Source of the DNA: an uncultured Polaribacter sp. | GTDB taxonomy: Bacteria > Bacteroidota > Bacteroidia > Flavobacteriales > Flavobacteriaceae | Reading direction: 5' to 3' | DNA: 64,000 nt | Assembly: GCF_947503855.1 (NCBI RefSeq) | Contig: NZ_CANNFF010000001.1 | Coordinates: forward strand, 186,001-250,000 | Part shown: positions 18,249 through 27,971 of the stretch, one piece after another | Layout: every line of letters starts with the position of its first letter | Numbering within the stretch: position 1 is the stretch's first letter | The notes under the pieces: generated by a model | What the model saw: only the letters and a program-made list of their open reading frames with translations | Told to the model about the DNA's origin: nothing | The model's database searches: none | Made by a program: the position numbers and the translations under genes

Positions 18249-20582
18249 TTAATTTACAATGGCAATTTTAGTAACTGAGGTTTCAGAAGCATCGTCATTA
18301 GAAAGTAAAACAATGTACACACCAGATGCTACACTTTTACCCGCTAAATTTTTCTTATTCCAAACTACTTTACCTCCTTGTAATTCTTGTCCTTCTACAA
18401 CATTGGTTTCGTAAACCAAATTACCTGCTACATCTAATATTTTTACGTTGGTTCCTTTTGGCAAATGTGTGCCATTTCTACCATCTATAGTTACCGTTGA
18501 ATGATTTATTAAAGCTGGATTTGGGTACGCATAAACATCACCTAAAACATCACCAAAAGGTGCTACATTACTATTGTAGGCTACAATACCTTTATTTGTA
18601 GCAAAAAATACTTTACCATTTGTATCATCAATAGCAATTTTTACAATCTTATTTGATGGTAAAGGCGAATTTTTTTTACTAAAATTAGCTATAGTTGTTT
18701 GTCCACTTGGGTTTGTATACAAAACACCACCATTATCTGTTCCAAACCATTTGTTATCTGCACCATCAACCTTAATAGAATTTATTGTTTGGTCTCCTAA
18801 AAGTCTATCTCCAAAACCATCTTCATTTACGTTTACAACAATTGGACTTGCATTGGGTGTAGCATCATCAAAAATACCAGAAGCATTTTTGTAAACTACC
18901 AAACCAGATTTGGTTCCTAACCAAATTTGGTTGCTTCTATCTACAGCTACTGTTCTAACAGTTCCATCTGGCAAATTACCTAAATTTGGTGTGGCAATTA
19001 ACGATTTTTTTCTATTTCCGTTTTCGTTAAAAACAAAAGCTCCATTGTTTCTAGAACCATACCAAATACTATTGTTTCTATCTACAATCATTTCACTTAA
19101 ACCAAATGCAGGATTTGTTTTTACAGAACTCATATCAATACTAGACCATTGCTCATTTGCAGAGAGTTTTTTTAACTCATTGGGCACTCCAATATTTGTA
19201 ACCCACAAATTACCTTGAGAGTCTAATGCTGTACCACTAATTCTAATAGTTACTCTATTTGGATCTAAAGCAACAATATCTTCTAAAGGACTATTTAAGT
19301 GATTGTAAAATGTTGTAATTTGATCATTTTCTACTACTAAGAGACCTCCTGTTAGAGGTGAATTAACCTTTCTTGTATCTCCAAAAGAACTTATATAAAC
19401 TTTGTTTTCTGCATTGGTATCTATAGTTATATGACTTAAATCTGTTAAAGGAAAATCTGGATTATATTTTGTATTAATCCAACTTTCTCCATTAAAATGA
19501 CTAAAGCCTTTTCTATTAAAAGAAGGTCCAAAAACAGCTGAATATCCACCATAAACCACCCATAAATTTTTGTTATGTGCTGCAATAGAAAAAGCTTCAT
19601 TAGAAAGCGGTCCTTCTGGATGAATTTCTAAAAAATTTGTTGGCTCGGATGCTGTAACCGCTAAAACACCTAATTCATTTGTACCTAAATAAGCTAAATT
19701 ATTTTCGAAAAAAGCTGTATTTAAGGTAAAAACTGTATTTGTATTTGATTCAAATTGTGCAACTTGATTCATACTTGCACCTAATATAACCGCACTATTA
19801 TTTAAGGCAATTGCTAAATTTGTTGTGGAAGGTTTTAGGCTTTGTATGGTTTCAGAAAAACTATTTATGGGTAATATTGTAGTTCCATCAAAACGGAATA
19901 AGGTATTATTTTCTGCAAGGTACACTGTGTTATTAAACAATGCAATATTGCTAAATTTTTTGGTAGGAAAAGCTTGTTGCCAGTTATTAAAATCTATTAA
20001 AACACTATTAGTTGCATCTGCAGTAAAAAGGCCGTTTTGTGTTGCTGCATAAATAGTATTGTTAAAAACAATTGTTTTATTTATTTGTATTGATAATGAA
20101 TTAGCTCCAATAAAATATGTGTCTCCAAATTCTAAATTTTCTATATCATACACTACAATTGCAAAAGGCGTTGCTAAATAAAGTTTGTTGTTTAATTCGC
20201 TAATATGAATGATGCTTTTTTCTCCAGATTGATTAAAATTTACAATATCTGATGAAATAGTGATGGTACCATTATCATCTACTACTTCTACCAAACCATT
20301 TTGATAACCAATTACCAGTCTTTTAAATTCCTTATTGTAGTGTATTGCAGTAGTAGTTTCTCCAGACAAGCCTTGTACAGAAGATAGTTTCGAAATTTCG
20401 CCATCTGTGGTATTATAAGTAAAAACAGCATTGTCTGAAAGCGCATAAATAACATTATCTACTTTTACAAAATCTTTTACATTGTTGTAAGAATAAAAAT
20501 CTTCCCAAGAAGTACTATAATCTGTTTGTGCAGAAATAGTAAATGAAAGTATAATAAAAAAAAATAAAAAGTTATTTTTCAT
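18249..20582 (-). CDS. porZ: PorZ-like beta-propeller protein with T9SS C-terminal domain
   Basis: A 777-residue secreted protein: signal peptide (to about residue 18, ISAQ), then two beta-propellers made of two-component-regulator-like repeats (for example NQIWLGTKSGLVVYK, NKWFGTDNGGVLYTN, NSIWYGSRNNGAFVFNEN), and a C-terminal sorting domain of about 80 residues (VYAYPNPALINHSTVTIDGR to the end). Length, architecture and position next to recO match PorZ, the surface component of the type IX secretion machinery that delivers anionic LPS to the sortase in Porphyromonas. The call is by architecture; a generic propeller protein is the alternative. Confidence 0.75.
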   Translation of the reverse strand: MKNNFLFFFIILSFTISAQTDYSTSWEDFYSYNNVKDFVKVDNVIYALSDNAVFTYNTTDGEISKLSSVQGLSGETTTAIHYNKEFKRLVIGYQNGLVEVVDDNGTITISSDIVNFNQSGEKSIIHISELNNKLYLATPFAIVVYDIENLEFGDTYFIGANSLSIQINKTIVFNNTIYAATQNGLFTADATNSVLIDFNNWQQAFPTKKFSNIALFNNTVYLAENNTLFRFDGTTILPINSFSETIQSLKPSTTNLAIALNNSAVILGASMNQVAQFESNTNTVFTLNTAFFENNLAYLGTNELGVLAVTASEPTNFLEIHPEGPLSNEAFSIAAHNKNLWVVYGGYSAVFGPSFNRKGFSHFNGESWINTKYNPDFPLTDLSHITIDTNAENKVYISSFGDTRKVNSPLTGGLLVVENDQITTFYNHLNSPLEDIVALDPNRVTIRISGTALDSQGNLWVTNIGVPNELKKLSANEQWSSIDMSSVKTNPAFGLSEMIVDRNNSIWYGSRNNGAFVFNENGNRKKSLIATPNLGNLPDGTVRTVAVDRSNQIWLGTKSGLVVYKNASGIFDDATPNASPIVVNVNEDGFGDRLLGDQTINSIKVDGADNKWFGTDNGGVLYTNPSGQTTIANFSKKNSPLPSNKIVKIAIDDTNGKVFFATNKGIVAYNSNVAPFGDVLGDVYAYPNPALINHSTVTIDGRNGTHLPKGTNVKILDVAGNLVYETNVVEGQELQGGKVVWNKKNLAGKSVASGVYIVLLSNDDASETSVTKIAIVN

Positions 20583-20599
20583 TTTTAAAATTTATATCT

Positions 20600-20607
20600 C
20601 AAAGATA
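20600..20607 (-). promoter_or_regulatory. -7 box for the porZ-recO transcript
   Basis: The minus strand reads TATCTTTG, a full match to TAnnTTTG, ending 18 bases before the porZ start codon. A clear TTG -33 box is not seen. Confidence 0.45.
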
Positions 20608-20669
20608 TTTATTTATTGTTAGAATAACGAGAAAACATCTTACATTAGTACAAATTTGAAAGATATTTT

Positions 20670-21143
20670 ATGGCCATAGAAATAGAGAGAAAATTTTTAG
20701 TAAAAAATGATGACTTTAAAAAAGAGAAACATCAAAAAAAACTCATAAAACAAGGATATTTAAATTCTAATAAAAGTAGAACTGTTAGAGTTAGAATTGC
20801 AGAGAATAAAGCTTTTTTAACAATAAAGGGAAAGTCTAACAAAACAGGAACTAGCAGATACGAATGGGAAAAAGAAATACAACTTACTGAAGCTGAAGAT
20901 TTATTACTTTTATGTGAACCTACCATTATTGAGAAAAACAGGTATCTTATAAAAAAAGGAAAACACCTTTTTGAAGTTGATGAATTTTTGGGAGAAAACG
21001 AGGGTTTACGTATTGCAGAAATAGAATTACAAGAGGAAGACGAAAAATTTGAAAAACCAGATTGGTTGTCTAAAGAAGTAACTGGAATTATTAAGTATTA
21101 CAATTCTTATATCAGTAAAAATTCATTTAAAAAATGGGTATAA
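20670..21143 (+). CDS. CYTH-domain protein (triphosphate tunnel metalloenzyme)
   Basis: A 157-residue protein that begins MAIEIERKFLV, with the ExExK signature at residues 4-8. Further CYTH residues are RTVRVRIAENKAFLTIKGK, TSRYEWEKEI and the C-terminal LRIAEIELQEEDE. It would bind triphosphates with metal ions in a beta tunnel; bacterial relatives hydrolyse inorganic tripolyphosphate. It stands alone on the plus strand, divergent from porZ and convergent with the haemolysin III gene. Substrate is inferred from the family only. Confidence 0.9.
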   Translation: MAIEIERKFLVKNDDFKKEKHQKKLIKQGYLNSNKSRTVRVRIAENKAFLTIKGKSNKTGTSRYEWEKEIQLTEAEDLLLLCEPTIIEKNRYLIKKGKHLFEVDEFLGENEGLRIAEIELQEEDEKFEKPDWLSKEVTGIIKYYNSYISKNSFKKWV

Positions 21144-21192
21144 AAAACCTCGAAAAAAAAAGTTCTAAGAAATTTCATAAAACTACTGCTAT

Positions 21193-21834
21193 CTATAAAA
21201 TATTATATACGGATAAGAAATGACTAATACTACCCAAAAGTACAAATAAGTGAAAGATTGCATGGTTGTATGAAAGTTTTTTTATCACATATAAAATGGC
21301 TCCAATACTATAAAAAACACCTCCTAAAAAAAGTAAATTTAGGCTGTAAGAAGACAAATTTTCCATTAAAGGTTTTATAAAAAACAACACTTGCCACCCC
21401 ATTAACAAATACATTGCTGTAGAAATTATATTGAATTTTCCTGTAAAAAAAAGTTTTAAAATAATACCCACCAAAGCAAAAAGCCAAACAAAAATTACCA
21501 TGTAATTACCCAAAGTACTATCTAAGGCAACCAAACAATAAGGTGTATAGCTACCCGCAATTAAAACATAAATGGCTGAATGATCAAAAATATTTAACCT
21601 TCGTCTTTTAATGGCATTTTTTGCAGCGTGATAAAAAGTAGAAGCTGCATATAAAATAATCAAACTTAAACCATAAATTATAAAACTTAAAGGTTTTAAA
21701 AAACCGCTAAACTGAAGCGCTTTTATAATTAAAAATGGAAATGCAATAAGACTTAATAGTAAACCAAATGCATGAGACCAAATATTTAGCTTTTCTTCAG
21801 AATCTGAATAGTTATGATTTAATTTTTCGCTCAT
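21193..21834 (-). CDS. Haemolysin III / PAQR-family membrane protein
   Basis: A 213-residue protein with seven membrane helices. Conserved polar motifs are WSHAFGLLLSL, STFYHAAK, FDHSAIYVLIAGSYTPY and HAIFHLFVLLGSISHF, which place the His and Asp residues that bind zinc in the PAQR/HlyIII fold. The family may act as a ceramidase-like or other lipid hydrolase; direct haemolysis is doubtful. Its start lies inside the 3' end of the plsC-like gene (23-nt overlap), so the two are cotranscribed. Confidence 0.9.
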   Translation of the reverse strand: MSEKLNHNYSDSEEKLNIWSHAFGLLLSLIAFPFLIIKALQFSGFLKPLSFIIYGLSLIILYAASTFYHAAKNAIKRRRLNIFDHSAIYVLIAGSYTPYCLVALDSTLGNYMVIFVWLFALVGIILKLFFTGKFNIISTAMYLLMGWQVLFFIKPLMENLSSYSLNLLFLGGVFYSIGAILYVIKKLSYNHAIFHLFVLLGSISHFLSVYNIL

Positions 21835-22597
21835 TTTGTCTATTGGTATCTTTCATATACTTTTCATCATTTGTCAATTCTTTGTAAATGGTTGCAAATG
21901 TTTTGTCTTTTAACTGATTCATATCATTTATTACAGACATCTCTTTGGTTTCTATAAATTTATGCTGTTTAATCCTTAATTTTCCTGGCCTCCCTTTAAA
22001 AACATCCCAAGAAAAAAAACGTTTACAATCGTAATAAGTTTGTGGTACAATAGGTATTGTAAACTCAATAGCTAAACTAAAAGCTCCTTGTTTAAAAGGT
22101 GCTAAAACAACATCTTCAGTAGGTACTAATCCTTCAGGAAAAATTGCCATGCTTACTCCATTTTGCAACCTTTCTTTAGCCATTTTAAAAACTCTTTTTC
22201 TACTTTCTAAACTACTTCTATCTACCATTATTACCACTCTTTTGTAGAAAAAACCAAATACAGGAATTTTAACTAGTTCTTTTTTACCCACAAAAACAAT
22301 TGGATTTTTACTAATTGCAATTAACACAAAAGGGTCTAACAACGATGCATGATTTGGGCAAAACATATAGCTTTTATTAGGCTCTATTTCTTGTTCTGCA
22401 GTAAAATCTAACCTAAAACCCATTCCGTAAATTAGAATTTTAGATATAATTCTTGCTAATTTCCAAAATATAGGGTATTGATTTTCTTTAAATGTGAATA
22501 CCAATAATAAAGGCGATAAAATTAAGATGGAGGCAAACATTAGTAGGTAAAACCATAAGCGCCAAACAAGTAAAAAAAGTATTTTTAAAATCTTCAC
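21812..22597 (-). CDS. 1-acyl-sn-glycerol-3-phosphate acyltransferase (PlsC family)
   Basis: A 261-residue membrane-bound acyltransferase of phospholipid synthesis. One or two N-terminal membrane segments are followed by the HxxxxD motif (CPNHASLLDPFVL, about residue 80) and the FPEGLVPTED motif (about residue 152). These bind acyl-CoA or acyl-ACP and lysophosphatidate. It overlaps the haemolysin III gene. The minus strand carries a TATTTTTG -7 box at 22657-22664, about 60 bp before the start. Confidence 0.9.
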   Translation of the reverse strand: MKILKILFLLVWRLWFYLLMFASILILSPLLLVFTFKENQYPIFWKLARIISKILIYGMGFRLDFTAEQEIEPNKSYMFCPNHASLLDPFVLIAISKNPIVFVGKKELVKIPVFGFFYKRVVIMVDRSSLESRKRVFKMAKERLQNGVSMAIFPEGLVPTEDVVLAPFKQGAFSLAIEFTIPIVPQTYYDCKRFFSWDVFKGRPGKLRIKQHKFIETKEMSVINDMNQLKDKTFATIYKELTNDEKYMKDTNRQNERKIKS

Positions 22598-22683
22598 GAA
22601 TAGAATTGTAGTTAAATTATGTAATATTTACATTTATATTAAAAAAACTAACGTAACAAAAATACTAATATTCTTATTGTTTA

Positions 22684-22713
22684 TTGATTTTACTAATCAA
22701 AACCTTATTTTTG
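22684..22713 (+). promoter_or_regulatory. Promoter of trpS
   Basis: TTG at 22684-22686 and TATTTTTG at 22706-22713 are 19 nt apart, which fits the Bacteroidetes TTG-N19-TAnnTTTG promoter. It predicts a leader of about 50 nt before the trpS start. Confidence 0.65.
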
Positions 22714-22772
22714 TGCTTTAACCACGAGCATATATCTAATACTCGTAAAAAAAATCATATAAATAAAAATAA

Positions 22773-23741
22773 ATGTCTAGAATTTTAACAGGTGTACAAA
22801 GTACGGGTACCCCGCATTTAGGAAATTTATTGGGTGCTATTTTACCAGCTGTAGAAATGGCAAACAACCCAGAAAATGAAGCTTTTCTTTTTATTGCAGA
22901 TATGCATTCTTTAACTCAAATTAAAAATGGTACTATTTTAAGAGAAAACACTTATAGTACAGCAGCAACTTGGTTGGCTTGTGGTTTAGACATCCATAAA
23001 ACTGTTTTTTACAGACAAAGTGATATACCACAAACTGCAGAGTTAACTTGGTATTTAAGCTGTTATTTTCCTTATCAAAGACTTACTTTGGCACATAGTT
23101 TTAAAGATAAATCTGATAGATTAGCAGACGTAAATGCAGGTTTATTTACCTACCCAATGTTAATGGCTGCAGACATTTTGTTGTACGATGCAGAAATTGT
23201 ACCTGTTGGTAAAGACCAATTACAACATTTAGAAATTACTAGAGATGTTGCCAACAGAATTAACAATGTTATAGGAGATACTTTGGTGCTGCCAAAAGCA
23301 AAAATACAAAAGCACACAAAACTTGTACCTGGTACAGATGGAGAAAAAATGAGTAAATCTAGAAATAATACCATTAATATATTTTTAACTGATAAAAAGT
23401 TAAGAAAACAAATAATGGGTATTAAAACAGATAGTTTGGCTTTAGAAGAGCCCAAAAATCCAGATACAGATAACGTTTTTGCTCTTTATAAATTAATTGC
23501 TAATGAAGAGGAAATTGAAAAGATGAGAGCAAATTATGTAGGTGGTAATTATGGTTATGGACATGCAAAACAAGCATTGTATGAATTAATTTTAGAAAAA
23601 TTTGCTGTAGTTAGAGAACGTTATCATCATTTTATGGAGAATAAACACGAAATTGATGAAGCGCTAAATATAGGTGCTTCAAAAGCAAAAATTACTGCAG
23701 ATTTAGTTTTAAAAAGACTAAGAAATAAAATAGGATACTAA
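22773..23741 (+). CDS. trpS: Tryptophanyl-tRNA synthetase
   Basis: A 322-residue class I aminoacyl-tRNA synthetase that charges tRNA-Trp. The HIGH-type motif is TGTPHLGNLLGA near residues 11-22 and the KMSKS loop is DGEKMSKSRNN near residues 190-200. Length is typical for the compact bacterial enzyme. It has its own promoter and a strong terminator that overlaps the stop codon, so it is a single-gene unit. Confidence 0.96.
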   Translation: MSRILTGVQSTGTPHLGNLLGAILPAVEMANNPENEAFLFIADMHSLTQIKNGTILRENTYSTAATWLACGLDIHKTVFYRQSDIPQTAELTWYLSCYFPYQRLTLAHSFKDKSDRLADVNAGLFTYPMLMAADILLYDAEIVPVGKDQLQHLEITRDVANRINNVIGDTLVLPKAKIQKHTKLVPGTDGEKMSKSRNNTINIFLTDKKLRKQIMGIKTDSLALEEPKNPDTDNVFALYKLIANEEEIEKMRANYVGGNYGYGHAKQALYELILEKFAVVRERYHHFMENKHEIDEALNIGASKAKITADLVLKRLRNKIGY

Positions 23742-23772
23742 AAAAAACCTCGCAAATTGCGAGGTTTTTTTT
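23741..23772. terminator. Terminator after trpS
   Basis: A near-perfect 15-bp stem (AACCTCGCAA with TTGCGAGGTT as its core) with A and T runs on either side. It can end transcription from trpS and from the convergent DUF1761 gene. Confidence 0.9.
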
Positions 23773-23790
23773 ACATTATAAGTGTTTTTT

Positions 23791-24288
23791 TTATAACCAC
23801 TCACAAATAATCCCTCCCATTAACGCTAAAGTAACAATCCAATAACCAGCATTTATGGCTACATATTTAAATGATTTTTTTTCGAACATTGCTTGTATGC
23901 CTAAAATTGGTAAAATCAAAAAAACACCATATAATATACCATGAAAAGCACCGTGTTTAAAAGTTCTAAATCTGTCTCCATAAGTAGATACAAATTTTTC
24001 AAAATAAGAATAGGCTTCTCCTGTTTGTTCATTAAAACCAGGCTCGCCTGCTAATGTAGAGTAAGCGCCCATTTGATGGATAACCATTGGCATTAAAGCA
24101 AAAGCTATAAGTACACTTAAAATAAAACAAATAACTAGTGTTTTTACCATATTTGTTCCTTCTAAAGACTCTTTGGTAAAACCCATTTGTCGCATCCAAG
24201 TATTACCAAATAAAGGTCCATACCAAAAAAAACCGATAAACATTGGCAATAATGCCGCTACAAAAAAGATGTAAAAATTCATTTCCAT
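23791..24288 (-). CDS. DUF1761-family membrane protein
   Basis: A 165-residue protein with four membrane helices: N-terminal PMFIGFFWYGPLFGNTWMRQMG, then segments near residues 48-70, 118-135 and 143-163. The WYGPLFG.W start is characteristic of the DUF1761 family, which has no known function. It stands alone between two terminators. Confidence 0.8.
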   Translation of the reverse strand: MEMNFYIFFVAALLPMFIGFFWYGPLFGNTWMRQMGFTKESLEGTNMVKTLVICFILSVLIAFALMPMVIHQMGAYSTLAGEPGFNEQTGEAYSYFEKFVSTYGDRFRTFKHGAFHGILYGVFLILPILGIQAMFEKKSFKYVAINAGYWIVTLALMGGIICEWL

Positions 24289-24365
24289 AATATATAAAAT
24301 TTTTTAGTTGAAAATCAAATATAGTAAATAAGAAATTGATATTTAGATGTTTACAAAAAAATAAA

Positions 24366-24387
24366 CCTAAAAGAAGTTTCTTTTAGG
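24366..24387 (-). terminator. Terminator after the DUF4837 gene
   Basis: CCTAAAAGAA and TTCTTTTAGG form a perfect 10-bp stem. On the minus strand it is followed by TTTATTTTTTTG. Confidence 0.75.
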
Positions 24388-24415
24388 CTTGGATTAATTT
24401 TTAAATTAAAGATCT

Positions 24416-25399
24416 TTATTGAATCTTCATCGATTTTGCAATGGCTTCTAACTCAAACATAAAAGCTCTTTTATTTACAGAGGGTGCATAGGTAAAACCT
24501 TCGAAAACTAGAATTCTATTATTCTTTTTATCTACAATAGAATAGTTTAAAAAAGGACCTGCCATAAAATCGTTTTTAACCTCCCATTTACCTCTAGTTT
24601 CAAAAGCTTTTAAACCGTTAAAAGTTATTTCTGATGTGAAAGGTGTGTAGGCCTCTTCTGTAATCATGTGCATGGTTTCTGGATTTGAACCAGGAATGTA
24701 TTTTGCACCAATACTATCTCTAACAGACACAATGTTTTCGGGTACTTTTTCTTCATCTTCTAAGGGAATTGCATAGATTAGTATATTATTACTACCTGTT
24801 TTAGCAATACCACTAGTTAAATGCTGTCTTAACCATAAAAATTCACCTGTATCGTCTACAGTTTTAAAATTATCTGGTATGGTTAAAGTAACCCCTAAAT
24901 TTTGTACTGTTTTATATTTACTTTCATCAAGCTTTCTCTTTTTAAAAAGATTTTGCGTCATAGAAATATCAGATGCTATAAAAGCAGCTATAATTTCATT
25001 TTCGTGTTTTTGAAACATTTTTATAACACCTTCATCATCTTTTGCATATACATATACAATGGTTTGTGGTTGCGCATAAACATTTTTCTTAATAAAAAAA
25101 TCTTCTTTATCACCATTCCCTATTACTAGAACGTTTCTAGAAACCTTCATCATACTACCAAAACCATTGGGTGCTACTTGCGATATCGATAATATGGGTT
25201 CTGGTTGTGGTAAACCTACCATTAGTTCTCCAAAAGAATTTCTAATTTTATCACCTAAATCTCCATTCCAATCACTCGCTTTAGTAACTACCATTACTTT
25301 ATTTATTTTACCAATGGAGTTTCTTAGTACAAATTTATCATTACCTGTACAAGATGTAATTAATATTACAAGGGTAAATAGAGTTATTATTTTTTTCAT
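24416..25399 (-). CDS. DUF4837-family lipoprotein
   Basis: A 327-residue lipoprotein with signal peptide and lipobox LITSC near residue 17. The body has the pattern of the DUF4837 family, conserved in Flavobacteriia: VMVVTKASDWNGDLGDKIR near the start, LTIPDNFKTV midway and FETRGKWEVKNDFMAGPFLNY in the C-terminal third. The function is unknown. It lies 6 nt downstream of the lytic transglycosylase gene in this minus-strand operon, which hints at a cell-envelope role. Confidence 0.8.
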   Translation of the reverse strand: MKKIITLFTLVILITSCTGNDKFVLRNSIGKINKVMVVTKASDWNGDLGDKIRNSFGELMVGLPQPEPILSISQVAPNGFGSMMKVSRNVLVIGNGDKEDFFIKKNVYAQPQTIVYVYAKDDEGVIKMFQKHENEIIAAFIASDISMTQNLFKKRKLDESKYKTVQNLGVTLTIPDNFKTVDDTGEFLWLRQHLTSGIAKTGSNNILIYAIPLEDEEKVPENIVSVRDSIGAKYIPGSNPETMHMITEEAYTPFTSEITFNGLKAFETRGKWEVKNDFMAGPFLNYSIVDKKNNRILVFEGFTYAPSVNKRAFMFELEAIAKSMKIQ

Positions 25400-25405
25400 T
25401 TTGAT

Positions 25406-26890
25406 TTAACTTTTATATATTTTAAGTTTAGTTCCTGGTTTTAGACTTTTAACACTCCAAATATTGTTCCAGTTTTTAATTTCTTCTATAGAAACATTTT
25501 TAAATTTTCTAGAAATTGTCCATAAAGAATCTCCTTTTTGTACAGTATAAGTTTCAAACTTGGTTTTTTTAGTATATTTTGTTGTTTTTTTATTGCTTGC
25601 AATTTGAACAGATTTTTTAGGAATTGCCAATTTTTTAGGATAAATACTTAAGCGTTGTCCGATTCTTAATCGACTAGTTTTTAAACGATTCCATCTTTTA
25701 ATATCACTAACTCTTACACCATATCTGTTTGCAATTTTACCTAAGAAATCGCCACTTTTTACTCTGTAACGAATGCGTTTATCCATTTCAAAATACTTAG
25801 GTAAAGGCTTTTCTCTTTTTGCTGCATCTTCTGCTGCCAAGGTATACATTGCTTCTTCTTTATCTAAAAAGTGAAATACGTTTTTTCTAGGCAAGGTTAC
25901 AGCGTAATTTTTATTAGCAACAAAAGGAATAATATCTAATTTGTAAGAAGGATTTAAAAACTGAATTAACTCTGAACTAATGCCTGTAGTTTCTGAAATA
26001 TGATCGAAACTAATGGTTTTTTTTATTTGAATAGTATCTGTTTCGAAATGACGAATTTGTGGTGATTCTGCAATTAATTGATGTTCTTTTTGATACTCAA
26101 ACAAATACATGGTTGCATAAAATGCAGGCACATAACCTGCTGTTTCTCTTGGTAAAAAAGGTCTAATATTCCAGTAATTTCTATAACCTCCAGAGCGTTT
26201 TATAGCTTTTGCAACATTTCCAGGACCAGAGTTATAGGCTGCTAAAGCCAAATCCCAATCGCCAAAAATATTGTATAAATCTGATAAATATTTACATGCA
26301 GCAATGGTAGCTTTAACTGGGTCTTGACGCTCATCTACATAAGAACTTACTTTTAAATTGTATTGTATACCTGTTGTGTACATAAATTGCCACAAACCTG
26401 TTGCACCCACTCTAGATTTTGCAGTTGGGTTTAATGCAGATTCTACAATTGCCAAATATTTCATTTCTAAAGGAATATCGTATTGATCTAAATATTTCTC
26501 GAACATTGGAAAGTAAAAAACTGCTTTTGCCATTAAAGCTGGATAATATCTTTTTCTATATTTTAAATACGATTTTATAACTTTTTCTAATGCAGGGTTG
26601 TAAGCAATATGAAAAGGTGTTTTGGTATCAATTTTTTGCAATCTTTCTTTTAAAATTGAGGTTGATAAGGGTACATCATCTACTTTTTTATCGTTGATGT
26701 TTTTAATAAAATATTCAGAAGTATCGTACAAAGGCGATTTATACTTTGTATCCATTAACAAACTATCTATCAACACAATATCATAATCTGTAAACAAATC
26801 TGTACGTGATATTTTTTTAGAAATTGTATTTGTAGGTATTTGTGCAAAAATACTTGAGGAGATCAAAAAAAGGATCAAAAATTTTTTCAT
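25406..26890 (-). CDS. Lytic transglycosylase with LysM domains (MltD-like)
   Basis: A 494-residue periplasmic or outer-membrane-associated enzyme that cleaves peptidoglycan glycan strands. The signal peptide ends near residue 16. The SLT catalytic domain is at about 110-290, with MKYLAIVESALNPTAKS (catalytic Glu), GATGLWQFMYTTG and DLALAAYNSGPGNV. Two LysM domains follow, near 377-420 (YRVKSGDFLGKIANRYGV) and 447-492 (YTVQKGDSLWTISRKFK). Its neighbours are the DUF4837 lipoprotein and exonuclease III. Confidence 0.92.
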   Translation of the reverse strand: MKKFLILFLISSSIFAQIPTNTISKKISRTDLFTDYDIVLIDSLLMDTKYKSPLYDTSEYFIKNINDKKVDDVPLSTSILKERLQKIDTKTPFHIAYNPALEKVIKSYLKYRKRYYPALMAKAVFYFPMFEKYLDQYDIPLEMKYLAIVESALNPTAKSRVGATGLWQFMYTTGIQYNLKVSSYVDERQDPVKATIAACKYLSDLYNIFGDWDLALAAYNSGPGNVAKAIKRSGGYRNYWNIRPFLPRETAGYVPAFYATMYLFEYQKEHQLIAESPQIRHFETDTIQIKKTISFDHISETTGISSELIQFLNPSYKLDIIPFVANKNYAVTLPRKNVFHFLDKEEAMYTLAAEDAAKREKPLPKYFEMDKRIRYRVKSGDFLGKIANRYGVRVSDIKRWNRLKTSRLRIGQRLSIYPKKLAIPKKSVQIASNKKTTKYTKKTKFETYTVQKGDSLWTISRKFKNVSIEEIKNWNNIWSVKSLKPGTKLKIYKS

Positions 26891-26931
26891 TATATAATTG
26901 TTAGCTTCTTTATAATTTAGCTAAATAGTGT

Positions 26932-27693
26932 TTAAAAAGTTAATTCTACAGCAATTGGGCAATGGTCTGAATGTTTGGCTTCACCCAAAATATACGCTCT
27001 AGAAATATTGTTTTTTAAAGGTTCTGAAACCATGGCATAATCTAAACGCCAACCTTTATTATTGGCTCTTGCGTTTGCTCTATAACTCCACCAAGAATAT
27101 TCTTGCTTTTCTGGATTTAGATATCTAAAACTGTCAATAAATCCGCTTTCTATAAACTCGCCAATCCATTGTCTTTCTTCTGGTAAAAAGCCAGAAACAC
27201 CTTTCATTTTTGGATTGTGTATATCTATTTCTTCGTGACAAATATTGTAATCTCCACAGATCACTAAATTGGGTATTTCTTGTTTTAAATGGTTGATGTA
27301 TTCTTGGATTTCATCCATATAATTTAGCTTAAAACTCAATCTATCTAAATTTGTACCCGATGGCAAATACATGCTCATAATTGAGACATCATCAAAATCT
27401 ACTCGTAGATTTCTACCTTCAAAATCCATTGTTTCTATGCCTGTACCATACACCACATTGTTGGGTTTTTGTTTGCATAAAATTGCAACAGATGAATAGC
27501 CTTTTTTTTGTGCAGAAAACCAAAAATGATATGGGTAACCTGCATTTTCGAAATCTTCTAAATTTAATTGTTCTTTGTGTGCTTTGGTTTCTTGTATGCA
27601 AATAACGTCTGGATTTGCGGCTTCTAACCAATCTAAAAACCCTTTTTTTAATGCTGCTCTAATTCCGTTTACGTTGTAAGATATTATTTTCAT
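26932..27693 (-). CDS. xth: Exodeoxyribonuclease III (AP endonuclease family)
   Basis: A 253-residue enzyme of base-excision repair that cuts abasic sites and trims 3' ends. Visible motifs: ISYNVNGIRAALKKGFLDW, CIQETKAH (metal-binding Glu), MSMYLPSGT, CGDYNICHEEIDIHNPK, RLDYAMVSEPL and the terminal HSDHCPIAVEL with the catalytic Asp-His pair. Length fits the family. Confidence 0.95.
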   Translation of the reverse strand: MKIISYNVNGIRAALKKGFLDWLEAANPDVICIQETKAHKEQLNLEDFENAGYPYHFWFSAQKKGYSSVAILCKQKPNNVVYGTGIETMDFEGRNLRVDFDDVSIMSMYLPSGTNLDRLSFKLNYMDEIQEYINHLKQEIPNLVICGDYNICHEEIDIHNPKMKGVSGFLPEERQWIGEFIESGFIDSFRYLNPEKQEYSWWSYRANARANNKGWRLDYAMVSEPLKNNISRAYILGEAKHSDHCPIAVELTF

Positions 27694-27735
27694 ATTCTCA
27701 TATTTATTTCTTCTTAAGGAAAGAAAACTGAATCT

Positions 27736-27966
27736 CTAAAGTTTTTTATGAATTACTTTTTTAAAAAATAACCATTTAATTTGTGCTTCTTTACCGTTTT
27801 GTTTTTCTACAATTTTTACTTTTGGTGATAAAATGTAGGCCAAACCTACTGCAATTGCTGTATTAATTAAAATTTCTTTTACGTTAAAAACTTTATCTAA
27901 CAACAATATAAAAACCAGAATTAAAAATGGAGTTATCAACCAATATGTTTTTTTAAAAAGCTTCAT
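27736..27966 (-). CDS. Small membrane protein, function unknown
   Basis: A 76-residue protein with two predicted membrane segments (about residues 7-25 and 33-46) and a basic C-terminus (LFFKKVIHKKL). No family recognised. It starts 5 nt after the acyl-CoA ligase stop, so it is cotranscribed with that gene. Confidence 0.65.
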   Translation of the reverse strand: MKLFKKTYWLITPFLILVFILLLDKVFNVKEILINTAIAVGLAYILSPKVKIVEKQNGKEAQIKWLFFKKVIHKKL

Positions 27967-27971
27967 TTGTT